A stretch of 38,049 bases of DNA, from positions 1-38,049 of the forward strand of contig NZ_AJQE01000006.1 of NCBI RefSeq assembly GCF_000261685.1. Reading direction: 5' to 3'. The DNA is from Bradyrhizobium genomosp. I (2014). Lineage in GTDB: Bacteria; Pseudomonadota; Alphaproteobacteria; Rhizobiales; Xanthobacteraceae. Position numbers and translations under genes: made by a program. A model generated the notes under the pieces. The model made no database searches and was not told the DNA's origin. It was given only the letters and a program-made list of their open reading frames with translations. This document shows, in pieces, positions 15,562 to 23,595 of the stretch (position 1 is its first letter; every line of letters starts with the position of its first letter).

Positions 15562-16434
15562 ATGGAGAGTCCCTTGGCTGAGAGCGCGCATTCGACAGTT
15601 CGGTCGCTCGACCCCCGCGGGAGATGGTCCGAGCTGTCCCAGGCAGAGCGCGATGCCGCCTATGACAACAACGCGGCCGTCAAGAACAGCGCGGCCCTGA
15701 TCGCCGAGCGCAACGAGGCCTCCAGCCGGTTGCGGGGCACGTTGAACTCCAACCTCGACCTGCCCTATGGCAAGCGGGCCAACAACAAGATCGACCTCTA
15801 TCCGGCCGCGAAACTTGATGCGCCGTGCCTGATCTTCCTGCATGGCGGCTATTGGCAGCGCAATTCGCGCGAACTGTTCGCCATGCTGGTCGAAGGCGTC
15901 GCCGCGCATGGCTGGTCCGTTGCGATACCCGGCTATTCGCTGGCGCCCGAAGTGTCGCTGACCGATATCGTCGGCGAAATCCCGCGTGCACTCGACTGGC
16001 TCGCCGCGCATGGTCCGTCCCGCGGCGTTGCCGGGCCGGCCGTGCTGGCGGGCTGGTCCGCCGGTGCCCATCTCGTGGCGATGGCGCTCGATCATCCGCA
16101 TGTCCACGCGGGCCTGGCGATATCGGGCGTTTATGATCTCGCGCCGATCCGCGATACCGGGCTCAACAACGCGCTGAAGCTGACGGATGCGGAAATCGCC
16201 ACGCTGTCGCCGCTGCGCCTGCCCGTGACGCCAAAGCGGCTCGACATCGCCTATGGCAGCAGCGAGCTGCCGGCCCTCGTGAACGATTCAATCGATTTCC
16301 ACGACAAGCGCGCCGCGGCCGGAGCGCCCGGCAAGCTCATTTCGGTCGAAGGCGCCGACCATTTCACCATTCTCGAGGCCCTGCGTCGGCCGAACGGCAT
16401 CCTGGTGGAGGCCGCTCGGCGGTTGCTGGACTAG
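15562..16434 (+). CDS. Alpha/beta hydrolase, arylformamidase-like
   Basis: A 290-residue alpha/beta hydrolase of the kynurenine formamidase / esterase type. The oxyanion motif HGGYWQ, the nucleophile elbow GWSAGAHL (GxSxG), and a late catalytic His in GADHFTI are all present. HGGYWQ is characteristic of AFMID-like arylformamidases, so amide or ester hydrolysis of a small aromatic substrate is plausible. The frame is open upstream to 15430, but the ATG at 15562 gives the normal family N-terminus. No kynurenine-pathway gene lies beside it, so the true substrate is uncertain. It converges on the Rieske gene of the catabolic operon. Confidence 0.88.
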   Translation: MESPLAESAHSTVRSLDPRGRWSELSQAERDAAYDNNAAVKNSAALIAERNEASSRLRGTLNSNLDLPYGKRANNKIDLYPAAKLDAPCLIFLHGGYWQRNSRELFAMLVEGVAAHGWSVAIPGYSLAPEVSLTDIVGEIPRALDWLAAHGPSRGVAGPAVLAGWSAGAHLVAMALDHPHVHAGLAISGVYDLAPIRDTGLNNALKLTDAEIATLSPLRLPVTPKRLDIAYGSSELPALVNDSIDFHDKRAAAGAPGKLISVEGADHFTILEALRRPNGILVEAARRLLD

Positions 16435-16440
16435 AACTGC

Positions 16441-16479
16441 GAAAACAACCCCATGCACAGTAGAGACGCCGTTGTTTTC
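16441..16479. repeat. AT-rich inverted repeat between convergent genes
   Basis: GAAAACAAC (16441-16449) and GTTGTTTTC (16471-16479) are perfect 9-base arms around a 21-base loop, starting 7 bases after the hydrolase stop and just before the end of the convergent Rieske gene. The flanking text (CCCCATGCACAG in the loop; GTCGGGCAAAACAGG at about 16530-16544) resembles a recurrent Bradyrhizobium intergenic sequence that I recall but cannot check. It may act as a bidirectional terminator. Confidence 0.4.
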
Positions 16480-16554
16480 AAAGACACATTTTTGAAGACG
16501 GATCGACGCCGACGACCGCTTTGACTCGTCGGGCAAAACAGGGGCATGATGTCA

Positions 16555-16908
16555 TCATCGCCCCGGCTGCCGCTCCTGCATCTCAATCCAGATTTGCTCG
16601 CCGATGATGCGCACCGGATAAAGCCGCAGCGGCGGGCTCGGCCATCCCGCGGTGATTGCTCCATCGCGCAAGTCGAATGATGCCGCATGGCGGGGACAAT
16701 GGAGTCGCCCCGCTGTCACCTGCCCCAAGGCCAGATCCGCCTGTTCGTGCGGGCACGCACGTTCGCAGGCGACGACGTTGCCCTCGTTCCAGATCACGAG
16801 CAGGTCGCGCCCGGGGACGCGGACGATTGTCTCCGCCTTCAGCCGGTCGAGATCGCAGACGGCAATCCACCCGGCATCGTCACCCACCGAGATAGGCCTT
16901 GCGCACAT
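16555..16908 (-). CDS. Rieske [2Fe-2S] ferredoxin-like protein
   Basis: A small (117-residue) Rieske protein of the ferredoxin type. The two cluster motifs are CPHEQADL (CxH) and CPRHAASFDL (CxxH), 18 residues apart as usual. There is no signal peptide or membrane segment, so it is cytoplasmic. It probably carries electrons for an oxygenase or hydroxylase. It is the last gene of the liv/cox run and overlaps livF. The ATG at 16908 has a weak ribosome site; a GTG at 16887 with AAGG nine bases upstream is an equal alternative. Electron transfer to or from the Mo hydroxylase of the same operon is inference. Confidence 0.88.
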   Translation of the reverse strand: MCARPISVGDDAGWIAVCDLDRLKAETIVRVPGRDLLVIWNEGNVVACERACPHEQADLALGQVTAGRLHCPRHAASFDLRDGAITAGWPSPPLRLYPVRIIGEQIWIEMQERQPGR

Positions 16909-17596
16909 GCTCGTTCGCGATCAGCTCGGTGCCGGCGCCCGACAGCACGATGCGGCCATTCTCGAGCAGATAGGCATGATCGCACATCTCCAGCGCGGCG
17001 AAGGCGTTCTGCTCGACCAGCAGCACCGTGGTGCCGGCATCGCGGATGCCGCGGATGATTGCAAAGGTGCGCTCGACGATGTTGGGGGCAAGCCCGAGCG
17101 ATGGTTCGTCGAACATGATCAGCCGCGGTCGCGACATCAGCGCGCGCCCGATCGCGAGCATCTGCTGCTCGCCGCCGGACAACGTCCCCGCCGCCTGCCG
17201 GCGTCGCTCGGCAAGCCGCGGAAATTCCGCGTAGATGCGGTCCCGGTCGGCTGCGATCTCGCCTGAACCGCGACGGAGGTAAGCCCCCATGTCGAGATTT
17301 TCCTCGACGCTCATGTGCGGAAACACCCGCCGCCCTTCCGGACAATGCGCGATTCCGCTCGCCAGCACGCGCGGGGCCCTGGCGCCGGTGATGTCGATGC
17401 CCTCGAACCGCATCTGGCCCGAGCGTGGCGGCACGAGGCCGGAGATCGCGCGCAACGTCGTGCTCTTGCCGGCGCCGTTGGCACCGATCAGCGCGACCAG
17501 CTGGCCGGCCTTCACGTCGAGTGAGATGCCGCGCAGCGCAGTGACGCCGCCATAGCCGCACACCATGTCGCGGATCTCAAGCACGTGCAGCTCCAT
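16880..17596 (-). CDS. livF: Branched-chain-type ABC transporter ATPase LivF
   Basis: A 238-residue ATPase of the LivF class. Walker A is GANGAGKST (38-46), the signature is LSGGEQ (139-144), and Walker B is LIMFDEP (159-165). The LivF-type SLGLAPNIVE follows Walker B. It energises a HAAT-family importer with LivG, LivM, LivH and LivK. It overlaps the livG stop by 20 bases if the ATG is used; a GTG at 17584 with GGAG six bases upstream is an alternative start. The operon partners suggest the importer feeds the catabolic enzymes rather than carrying leucine. Confidence 0.93.
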   Translation of the reverse strand: MELHVLEIRDMVCGYGGVTALRGISLDVKAGQLVALIGANGAGKSTTLRAISGLVPPRSGQMRFEGIDITGARAPRVLASGIAHCPEGRRVFPHMSVEENLDMGAYLRRGSGEIAADRDRIYAEFPRLAERRRQAAGTLSGGEQQMLAIGRALMSRPRLIMFDEPSLGLAPNIVERTFAIIRGIRDAGTTVLLVEQNAFAALEMCDHAYLLENGRIVLSGAGTELIANEHVRKAYLGG

Positions 17597-18359
17597 GTCC
17601 GAGATAGGCTTCGATCACCGCGGGATCGTTGCGGATCACGTCCGGTGTCCCTTCCGCGATGATGCGGCCATAGTTGAGCACCACGATGCGATCCGAGACC
17701 GTCATCACCATCGGCATGTCGTGCTCGACCAGCAGGATGGTGATGCCGCGATCGCGGATGCTGCGGATCAACTCTACGAAGCGGTGCGTTTCCGAGGCGT
17801 TCATGCCGGAGACCGGCTCGTCGAGCAGCAGCATCGATGGCTCTGCCGCAAGTGCCAGCGCGACACCGACGAGACGCTGCTCGCCGTAGGACAGTGAGCC
17901 CGCTGCATCGTGCGCGCGGCGTTCGAGACCGACCCATTCCAGCAGTTCGCTCGCCCGCTGCCGCAGTCTTCGCTCCGAGGCACGCGCGCCGGGCAGCCCG
18001 AGGATGGCATCGAGCAGCCGGACCCGGCCCTGACGATGCAGGCCGATCAGGAGATTGTCGTAGACGGTGTCGTTGGGAAACACGCTGGTGCGCTGGAAGG
18101 TGCGGATCAGACCGAGATCGGCGACCTGATGCGGCTTCAAACCGGCGAGCGCAGTGCCCTGATAGGTGACGCGACCCGCGCTCGGCGTCAGGAAGTCGGT
18201 CATGACGTTGAAGGCGGTGGTCTTGCCGGCGCCGTTCGGCCCGATCAGGCTGACGATCTCGCCCTCGCCGACCGTGAAACTCATGTCGGAGATTGCGACC
18301 AGGCCGCCGAAGCGGACGGCGACCTGCTCGACGCTCATGGCAACGCTGCGCGCCGTCAT
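17577..18359 (-). CDS. livG: Branched-chain-type ABC transporter ATPase LivG
   Basis: A 260-residue LivG-class ATPase. Walker A is GPNGAGKTT (from residue 40), the signature region is LSYGEQRLVGVALALA, and Walker B is MLLLDEPVSGMN. The insert between Walker A and the signature is longer than in LivF, as expected for LivG. The ATG at 18359 shares a base with the livM stop (TGATG), indicating coupling. An open extension upstream to 18515 lies inside livM and is ignored. Confidence 0.93.
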   Translation of the reverse strand: MTARSVAMSVEQVAVRFGGLVAISDMSFTVGEGEIVSLIGPNGAGKTTAFNVMTDFLTPSAGRVTYQGTALAGLKPHQVADLGLIRTFQRTSVFPNDTVYDNLLIGLHRQGRVRLLDAILGLPGARASERRLRQRASELLEWVGLERRAHDAAGSLSYGEQRLVGVALALAAEPSMLLLDEPVSGMNASETHRFVELIRSIRDRGITILLVEHDMPMVMTVSDRIVVLNYGRIIAEGTPDVIRNDPAVIEAYLGHGAARA

Positions 18360-19405
18360 CACGCCGGCTCCTTGGCAGCGGTCTCGGCCAGGGCGACGGG
18401 CGCCAGCGTCGTCACCCCGCTCCGTCGCCGGCCGAACCGCTGCGCGAGCGACGGCACGATGCCGCGCGGCAGCACGAACAGGATCGCGATCAGCACGCCG
18501 CCATAGGCGATCCACTGCGCTTCCGGCGCCATGACCGGCCGCAGCGCGACCGGCAGCAGCCCGAAGATCAGGCCGCCGACGACCGGGCCGGCCAGCGAGC
18601 CCTTGCCGCCGCTGATCACCATGATCACCATGGTGACGGTGTTGATGAAGGCGAAGACCTCGGGATCGATGATCCGGATGTAGTGCGCATAGAGGCTGCC
18701 GGCCGCCCCCGCGATCGCCGCCGATATCACCGCCGCGATCGTCAGCGTCCTGGTCACGTCGATGCCGACGGAGACCGCCAGCGTCTCGTTCTCCATCAGC
18801 CCGCGCATCGCGCGGCCGAAATGCGAATGAACGAGGCGCGCGATCAGGAGATAGGCGACGAGCGCCACCACCAGCACGAGGTAGTAGTTCTGCATCTTGG
18901 TGCGAAGGGTCAATTCACCGAAGCCAGGCAAGGCCAGCGCGATGGAGGGAATGTTGGTCAGCGCCAGCGGGCCCTGCGTCAGCTCGACCCAGTTCAGCGC
19001 GACCAGCCGGACCACCTCGGCAAAGGAGATCGTCACGATGACGAAATAGGCGCCACGGACGCGGAACGAGAGCAGCCCGACGAAATAGCCGCACAATCCG
19101 GCGATCAGGATCGCAAGCGCGAAGCCCGCGATCGGCGGCCAGGGCGCGTGGACCAGACGGATGTCTCCGGGCAGGCCGACGTCGAAACCGAGCGATGTCA
19201 GCGCGCTGACATAGGCGCCGATGCCGAAGAAGGCGATGTGACCGAGGCTGAGCTGGCCGGTGAAGCCGAGCAGCAGATTCAGACTCATCGCGCCGATGAC
19301 GAAGATCCCGGTCGTGATCAGCGCATTCAGAAGATAGGGATCGCGCAGCCAGAGCGGCACCGAGGCCAGCGTCGCGACGGCGAAAATGGTGATGGCGGTC
19401 CTCAT
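18359..19405 (-). CDS. livM: Branched-chain-type ABC transporter permease LivM
   Basis: A 348-residue polytopic permease with the LivM signature (NLLLGFTGQLSLGHIAFFGIGAY) and the later GGKGSLAGPVVGG loop. About nine or ten membrane helices are visible. The ATG at 19405 overlaps the livH stop (ATGA), so it is translationally coupled. An open frame extending to 20059 is a shadow inside livH. Confidence 0.93.
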   Translation of the reverse strand: MRTAITIFAVATLASVPLWLRDPYLLNALITTGIFVIGAMSLNLLLGFTGQLSLGHIAFFGIGAYVSALTSLGFDVGLPGDIRLVHAPWPPIAGFALAILIAGLCGYFVGLLSFRVRGAYFVIVTISFAEVVRLVALNWVELTQGPLALTNIPSIALALPGFGELTLRTKMQNYYLVLVVALVAYLLIARLVHSHFGRAMRGLMENETLAVSVGIDVTRTLTIAAVISAAIAGAAGSLYAHYIRIIDPEVFAFINTVTMVIMVISGGKGSLAGPVVGGLIFGLLPVALRPVMAPEAQWIAYGGVLIAILFVLPRGIVPSLAQRFGRRRSGVTTLAPVALAETAAKEPA

Positions 19406-20274
19406 CCGACGCGCTCCGCGCGCGCGAACAGGCCGGTCGGCCGGAAGATCAGCACCGCGATGATGATGAGGAAGCCCATGGCGTCGCGGTAGCCGGACGA
19501 GACGTAACCGGCGCCGAGCTCCTCGGCGAGCGCCAGGATGAAGCCGCCGATCACGGCACCCGTGATGTTGCCGAGGCCGCCGAGGATGACGATGGCAAAG
19601 GCCTTCACCGCGGCGAGATCGCCCATTTGCGGGAAGATCACGTAGACCGGCCCGAGCAGCGCGCCCGCCGCGGCGGCCAGGCTGGAGCCGATCGCGAATG
19701 TCGAGGTGTAGATCATGTCGACATTGACGCCCATGAGCGAGGCGGTGTCGTGGTCCTGGAACGTCGCGCGCATCGCGCGGCCGAGGCTGGTCTTGTTGAT
19801 CAGGAGGTACGTCACCAGGATCAGCAGCGCCGCGGCGGCGAGAACGAACAGCCGCAGCCAGGACACCGATACCGGCCCGAGCACCAGCGGCGCCTCCGGA
19901 AACGGCGTCGTCACCGATTTGGCGACCCCGCCCCAGATCCACAGCGCACCCGACTGCATCGCGATCCAGGCGCCGATCATGACCAGCATCGTGGTGTCGA
20001 TGTCGGAGCCACGCAGTGGTCGCAGCAAGGTCAGCTCGATCGCCGCCCCGAGCAGCCATCCGGCCAGCACGGCCACGGGCAGGGCCAGAAAGAAGTTCAG
20101 CCCGAGCTGCTGCACCACGATGAACATGATGTAGGCACCGAACGTGTAGAGCACACCATGCGTGAAGTTGACGACGTTCATGATGCCGAAGATCAACGTG
20201 AGCCCGATGCCCAGCAGCGCATAGGTGCCGCCGAGCACGAGCATGTTGATCAGATGCTGGAGGAATTCGCTCAA
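19402..20274 (-). CDS. livH: Branched-chain-type ABC transporter permease LivH
   Basis: A 290-residue permease of the LivH class, starting MSEFLQHLINMLVLGGTYAL. It carries the family segment IMNVVNFTHGVLYTFGAY and the ILGGLGNITGAVIGG loop. About eight helices span the chain. It begins 70 bases after livK, which leaves room for an attenuating structure between the abundantly needed binding protein and the membrane genes, though I see no obvious hairpin there. Confidence 0.94.
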   Translation of the reverse strand: MSEFLQHLINMLVLGGTYALLGIGLTLIFGIMNVVNFTHGVLYTFGAYIMFIVVQQLGLNFFLALPVAVLAGWLLGAAIELTLLRPLRGSDIDTTMLVMIGAWIAMQSGALWIWGGVAKSVTTPFPEAPLVLGPVSVSWLRLFVLAAAALLILVTYLLINKTSLGRAMRATFQDHDTASLMGVNVDMIYTSTFAIGSSLAAAAGALLGPVYVIFPQMGDLAAVKAFAIVILGGLGNITGAVIGGFILALAEELGAGYVSSGYRDAMGFLIIIAVLIFRPTGLFARAERVG

Positions 20275-20344
20275 GACCGTTCCTGTATGACTCGTAGTGA
20301 GGCGAGAGCGGCGATGTGCCGCTCTCGCCTGTGACAGACCGACG

Positions 20345-21499
20345 CTAGAGCGTCTTCATCGCGACCTTGCCGTCGTTGATCTCGATGAGATAGACGTTCG
20401 GCTGGCTCTGCCCGCTCTCCTTGCCTTCAGGACCGGACTTGCGGAACACGATGTCGCCGTTGAGTCCCTTGATGTTGATGTTCCACAGCGCGGCCTTGAT
20501 CGCGGCAGGCTCGGCCTTGCCGGCCTTCTCGATCGCGGCCGCCGCGGTGCGGATGCCGTCATAGCCGCGGAAGCTCTCGGTGCAGCCGGCGAACTCGAAG
20601 CCGCGCTTCTTCCATTCCGTGATGAAGTAGTTGGTCGCTTCCGGATTCGGCGTCTTGTCCGGGAACCAGGGCAGGAAGGTGGTGAGATGCATGGTGCCGT
20701 TGGCGGCGGCCCCCGCCTGGGCGATGATCTGGTCCGGGTTCTGCGAGCCGCCGGTGGTGATGATGCGCTTCTTCAGGCCCAGCGCGGCGGCCTGCTTGAA
20801 GATCAGCGTCAGTTGGTCGACCGCGGTCGTGACGATGACCGTCTCGGAATCCGAGCTCTTGATCTTGGAGAGCTGGGCGCTCATGTCCTGCGCGCCCTGG
20901 TCCATGGTCTCGACCAGGCCGATGCTGATCCCCTTCTCCTTCATCATCTTGCTGAAGTCCTCGGCAGTGCCGCGGCCCCAGTCGTTGTTGATGACGAGGA
21001 AGTCGACCTTCTTGAGCGCGAGCTTGTCGACGATCCCCTTGAACGCGGCCGCCTCGATTGCCGAGGGCGGCGAGATGCGGAAGATGAAGGGATTGCCCGT
21101 CGTCGTGATCTTGCCCGAGGACGAGGTCTCGACCACCATCGGCGTCTCGTATTCCATCAGCTTCGGCATCACCGCGAGCGTCAGGCTCGAGCCCCAGGCC
21201 CCCATCAGCACCGGCACCTTGTCGCTGGTGATGAGCTTCTCGGCGACGGCGGCAGCTTCGGTCGGGTTGCTCTTGTTGTCCTCGATCACCAGCTCGATCT
21301 TCTTGCCCAGGATACCGCCCTTGGCGTTGATCTCGTCGGCGGCAATCTTCGCGCCGTTGACGACGTACGTGCCCGATGCCGCGAACGCGCCGGTGAGCGG
21401 CTCGTTGACGCCGATCTTGATGGTCTGCGCCTGCGCGGCGCCGCCGACCAAGGCCGCCGCAAGCGCGACGGCCGGAACCAGTCCGAGTGCTCGTGTCAT
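20345..21499 (-). CDS. livK: ABC transporter periplasmic substrate-binding protein, LivK/amide-type
   Basis: A 384-residue periplasmic-binding protein (type I fold) with a signal peptide cleaved after AQA near residue 22. The mature start TIKIGVNEPLTGAFAASG is typical of the Liv/amide/urea branch. It confers specificity on the LivHMGF importer. The ATG at 21499 has GGAGAG at good spacing; an upstream extension is ignored. The neighbouring hydroxylase and amidohydrolase genes suggest an aromatic, heterocyclic or amide ligand rather than leucine. A single GCTTCGT sequence at 21544-21550, equal to half of the MarR operator, lies 45 bases upstream and may be chance. Confidence 0.93.
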   Translation of the reverse strand: MTRALGLVPAVALAAALVGGAAQAQTIKIGVNEPLTGAFAASGTYVVNGAKIAADEINAKGGILGKKIELVIEDNKSNPTEAAAVAEKLITSDKVPVLMGAWGSSLTLAVMPKLMEYETPMVVETSSSGKITTTGNPFIFRISPPSAIEAAAFKGIVDKLALKKVDFLVINNDWGRGTAEDFSKMMKEKGISIGLVETMDQGAQDMSAQLSKIKSSDSETVIVTTAVDQLTLIFKQAAALGLKKRIITTGGSQNPDQIIAQAGAAANGTMHLTTFLPWFPDKTPNPEATNYFITEWKKRGFEFAGCTESFRGYDGIRTAAAAIEKAGKAEPAAIKAALWNINIKGLNGDIVFRKSGPEGKESGQSQPNVYLIEINDGKVAMKTL

Positions 21500-21574
21500 G
21501 TTGTCTCTCCAATTCCCACGCTGTTGATGTCTAGTCTGTCCAGGCTTCGTCACTTCCGGTGTGCGGGCACACCG

Positions 21575-22762
21575 TCACCCCGCCCCGCTCCGGCGGCCAA
21601 AGATGCGGGCGATCCGCGCGCGCAAGACGTCCGACGCAATCGACCAGAAGCTCAGCTCCGCCGGGGCGATCTGCTCCGATGACGCGCCGGACATCTGGCG
21701 ATCGAGATTTACCGCGAACTCCGCGATCAGGCGCCGGGCGAGATCGCGCACCAGGCCGGGCCGGCCGATCTGGGCCAGCATTCCCGTGAGCGTGTAGCCG
21801 ATCGACAGCTCGACCGCGGTCGCCGCACCGCCTTCGAGCGGAAGCAGGCGATAGCGAATCTCGCCTTGCGTCGCAGAATGGCTGCGGCGATCGGTGCCGA
21901 TGCCGACGATGCGGCCGGAGAGCGTCACGGGATCGCGCTCGACGCGCGCGGCGCCCTCGAAGGCCGCGGCGACCGGCCCGAGCCTGACGCGGATGGCGCC
22001 TTCGACGCGCTCAGGGCTCGGTACCCCCGTCAGCGCAACGCCGGGAAGGCAGGATGCAATGCCCGCGATATCGTCGAACATCGCGAACACCTTTGCCGGC
22101 GGATGCGGCAGCGTGAAGCGCTGGTCGAGAACGGTCGCCGGGGTGAAGTCGTGGATGCTGCCCGGCGTGGCACTCTCTGATGCCGGAGCCAACGCCTGCT
22201 GCGCAGACCGCGGCTCGCTTCGGCTAGATGCAGCTCGCCCCGAGCCGACGGGGCCGAGACCGGTCCGGCCGCCATCGGCCAGCGGCCCAATGTTGCGCGC
22301 GCGCCTCGCCTCGATCACGGACTGCACCGCGCGCACGATGCCGACATAGCCGGTGCAGCGGCAGAGATTGCCGCTCATGCCGACGCGGATGCGCCGCTCG
22401 TCGGCGTCGGGCAGACGCAGCACGAGGTCGCGCGCCGAGACCAGCATTCCCGGCGTGCAATAGCCGCATTGCAGGGCATGCTCGCGGGTGAAGGCGGCGC
22501 GCAGCTCGACCGTAACCTCGTCCTCGTCGAGGCCCTCGATCGTGGTGACGTCGGCCCCCTCGCAGGCCGCCGCATAGGTGATGCACGAGCGCGCCGGCAC
22601 GCCGTCGAGCAGCACGGTGCAGGCGCCGCAGACGCCGTGCTCGCAGCCGAGATGGGTGCCGGTCAGATCGAGCTTGTCGCGAACGAAATCGGCAAGGCTG
22701 GTGCGCGGCTCGGCCGACAGCTCCACCGCGCGGCGGTTGACGTTGAGCGCGATCGTGCTCAT
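21575..22762 (-). CDS. Fused CoxS-type [2Fe-2S] subunit and CoxG-type SRPBCC domain
   Basis: A 395-residue fusion. Residues 1-155 are the small iron-sulfur subunit of a xanthine-dehydrogenase-family Mo hydroxylase. The plant-type cluster Cys are at 40, 45, 48 and 60 (CEHGVCGAC), and the second cluster Cys at 99, 102, 134 and 136 (CGYCTPG, SGNLCRCTGY). A variable linker (about 156-205) leads to a CoxG-like SRPBCC domain (about 210-350). A hydrophobic, basic C-terminal segment (LSFWSIASDVLRARIARIFG) may be a membrane-association helix, as in CoxG. The ATG overlaps the coxM-like stop (ATGA). There is no stop or frame change between the parts, so the fusion is real in this sequence. Confidence 0.9.
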   Translation of the reverse strand: MSTIALNVNRRAVELSAEPRTSLADFVRDKLDLTGTHLGCEHGVCGACTVLLDGVPARSCITYAAACEGADVTTIEGLDEDEVTVELRAAFTREHALQCGYCTPGMLVSARDLVLRLPDADERRIRVGMSGNLCRCTGYVGIVRAVQSVIEARRARNIGPLADGGRTGLGPVGSGRAASSRSEPRSAQQALAPASESATPGSIHDFTPATVLDQRFTLPHPPAKVFAMFDDIAGIASCLPGVALTGVPSPERVEGAIRVRLGPVAAAFEGAARVERDPVTLSGRIVGIGTDRRSHSATQGEIRYRLLPLEGGAATAVELSIGYTLTGMLAQIGRPGLVRDLARRLIAEFAVNLDRQMSGASSEQIAPAELSFWSIASDVLRARIARIFGRRSGAG

Positions 22763-23595
22763 GCCGCGGCCTCCTGGACGGCGCGCTTCAACACGCCGAC
22801 ATGGATGTGGCGCTGCGCGGCATCGTCGATGCCGGCCTTGGCCAGAAGAGCGTCGGCGACACGGACGTCGAAACGCTGCTTGTAGTCGGCGGCAATCCGG
22901 CCGCCGAACAGCTCGGCGGCGTCGGTGATGACGATGGGAGCAGTGTCGATCGCGCCAATCACGATCCGCGCGGAAGCCGCGGCGGGATCGATCAGGACCG
23001 CGCCGATGGCATGGGCGAACTCGCCGGTCTTGCGGCAGCTCTTGGCATAGCCCCAATGCGCCGAGACCGATCGCGCCGGCACATGGACCGCCTCGACGAT
23101 CTCGCCCGTGTGCAGCGCGGATTCCAGAGCGCCCACCACGAACGCCTCGACGGGCATCGTGCGCGCCCCGGCAAGACTGCGCAGCGTCACCCGTGCGCCC
23201 AGAGCGGCGAGCGCCGAAATCCAATCCGCGGCGGGATCGGCATGGCTGAGCGAGCCGCCGATCGTTCCGCGGTTGCGCACGGCGCGATAGGCGATGTTGG
23301 CGGCCACGCCGCGCATGGCCCCGCGGGTCACGTCGGCCGCGCGCCCGTCTTCGATATCGGCATGGGTGACCAGGGCCCCGAGCACGAGCTCGCCGCCGAA
23401 AATCTCGGCGCGCTTGAGCTCGGCAAGAGCAGAAATGTCCACGATCAGCTCCGGCTGCACCAGCCGCAGATTGAGCATCGGCCCGAGCGACTGGCCGCCG
23501 GCGATGATTTTCGCCGAGCCGCTGCCGGCAGCCAGCATCGAGAGTGCTGCCGTGAGATCGCATGGGCGTTCATAAGCGAAGGAAGCGGGCTTCAT
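22759..23595 (-). CDS. CoxM-type FAD-binding subunit of Mo hydroxylase
   Basis: A 278-residue flavoprotein subunit. The two FAD-binding motifs are AGGQSLGPMLNLRL (32-45) and TIGGSLSHADPAAD (from 111), both standard for CoxM-like subunits. It passes electrons from the iron-sulfur subunit to the final acceptor. It is coupled by ATGA overlaps to the large subunit upstream and the fused small subunit downstream, so the three make one heterotrimeric enzyme. Confidence 0.93.
   Translation of the reverse strand: MKPASFAYERPCDLTAALSMLAAGSGSAKIIAGGQSLGPMLNLRLVQPELIVDISALAELKRAEIFGGELVLGALVTHADIEDGRAADVTRGAMRGVAANIAYRAVRNRGTIGGSLSHADPAADWISALAALGARVTLRSLAGARTMPVEAFVVGALESALHTGEIVEAVHVPARSVSAHWGYAKSCRKTGEFAHAIGAVLIDPAAASARIVIGAIDTAPIVITDAAELFGGRIAADYKQRFDVRVADALLAKAGIDDAAQRHIHVGVLKRAVQEAAA

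Noticed and set aside
21544..21550. GCTTCGT as a fifth MarR site before livK
   Set aside because: Only a half-site with no matching left arm; a 7-base match is expected by chance in a window of this size.
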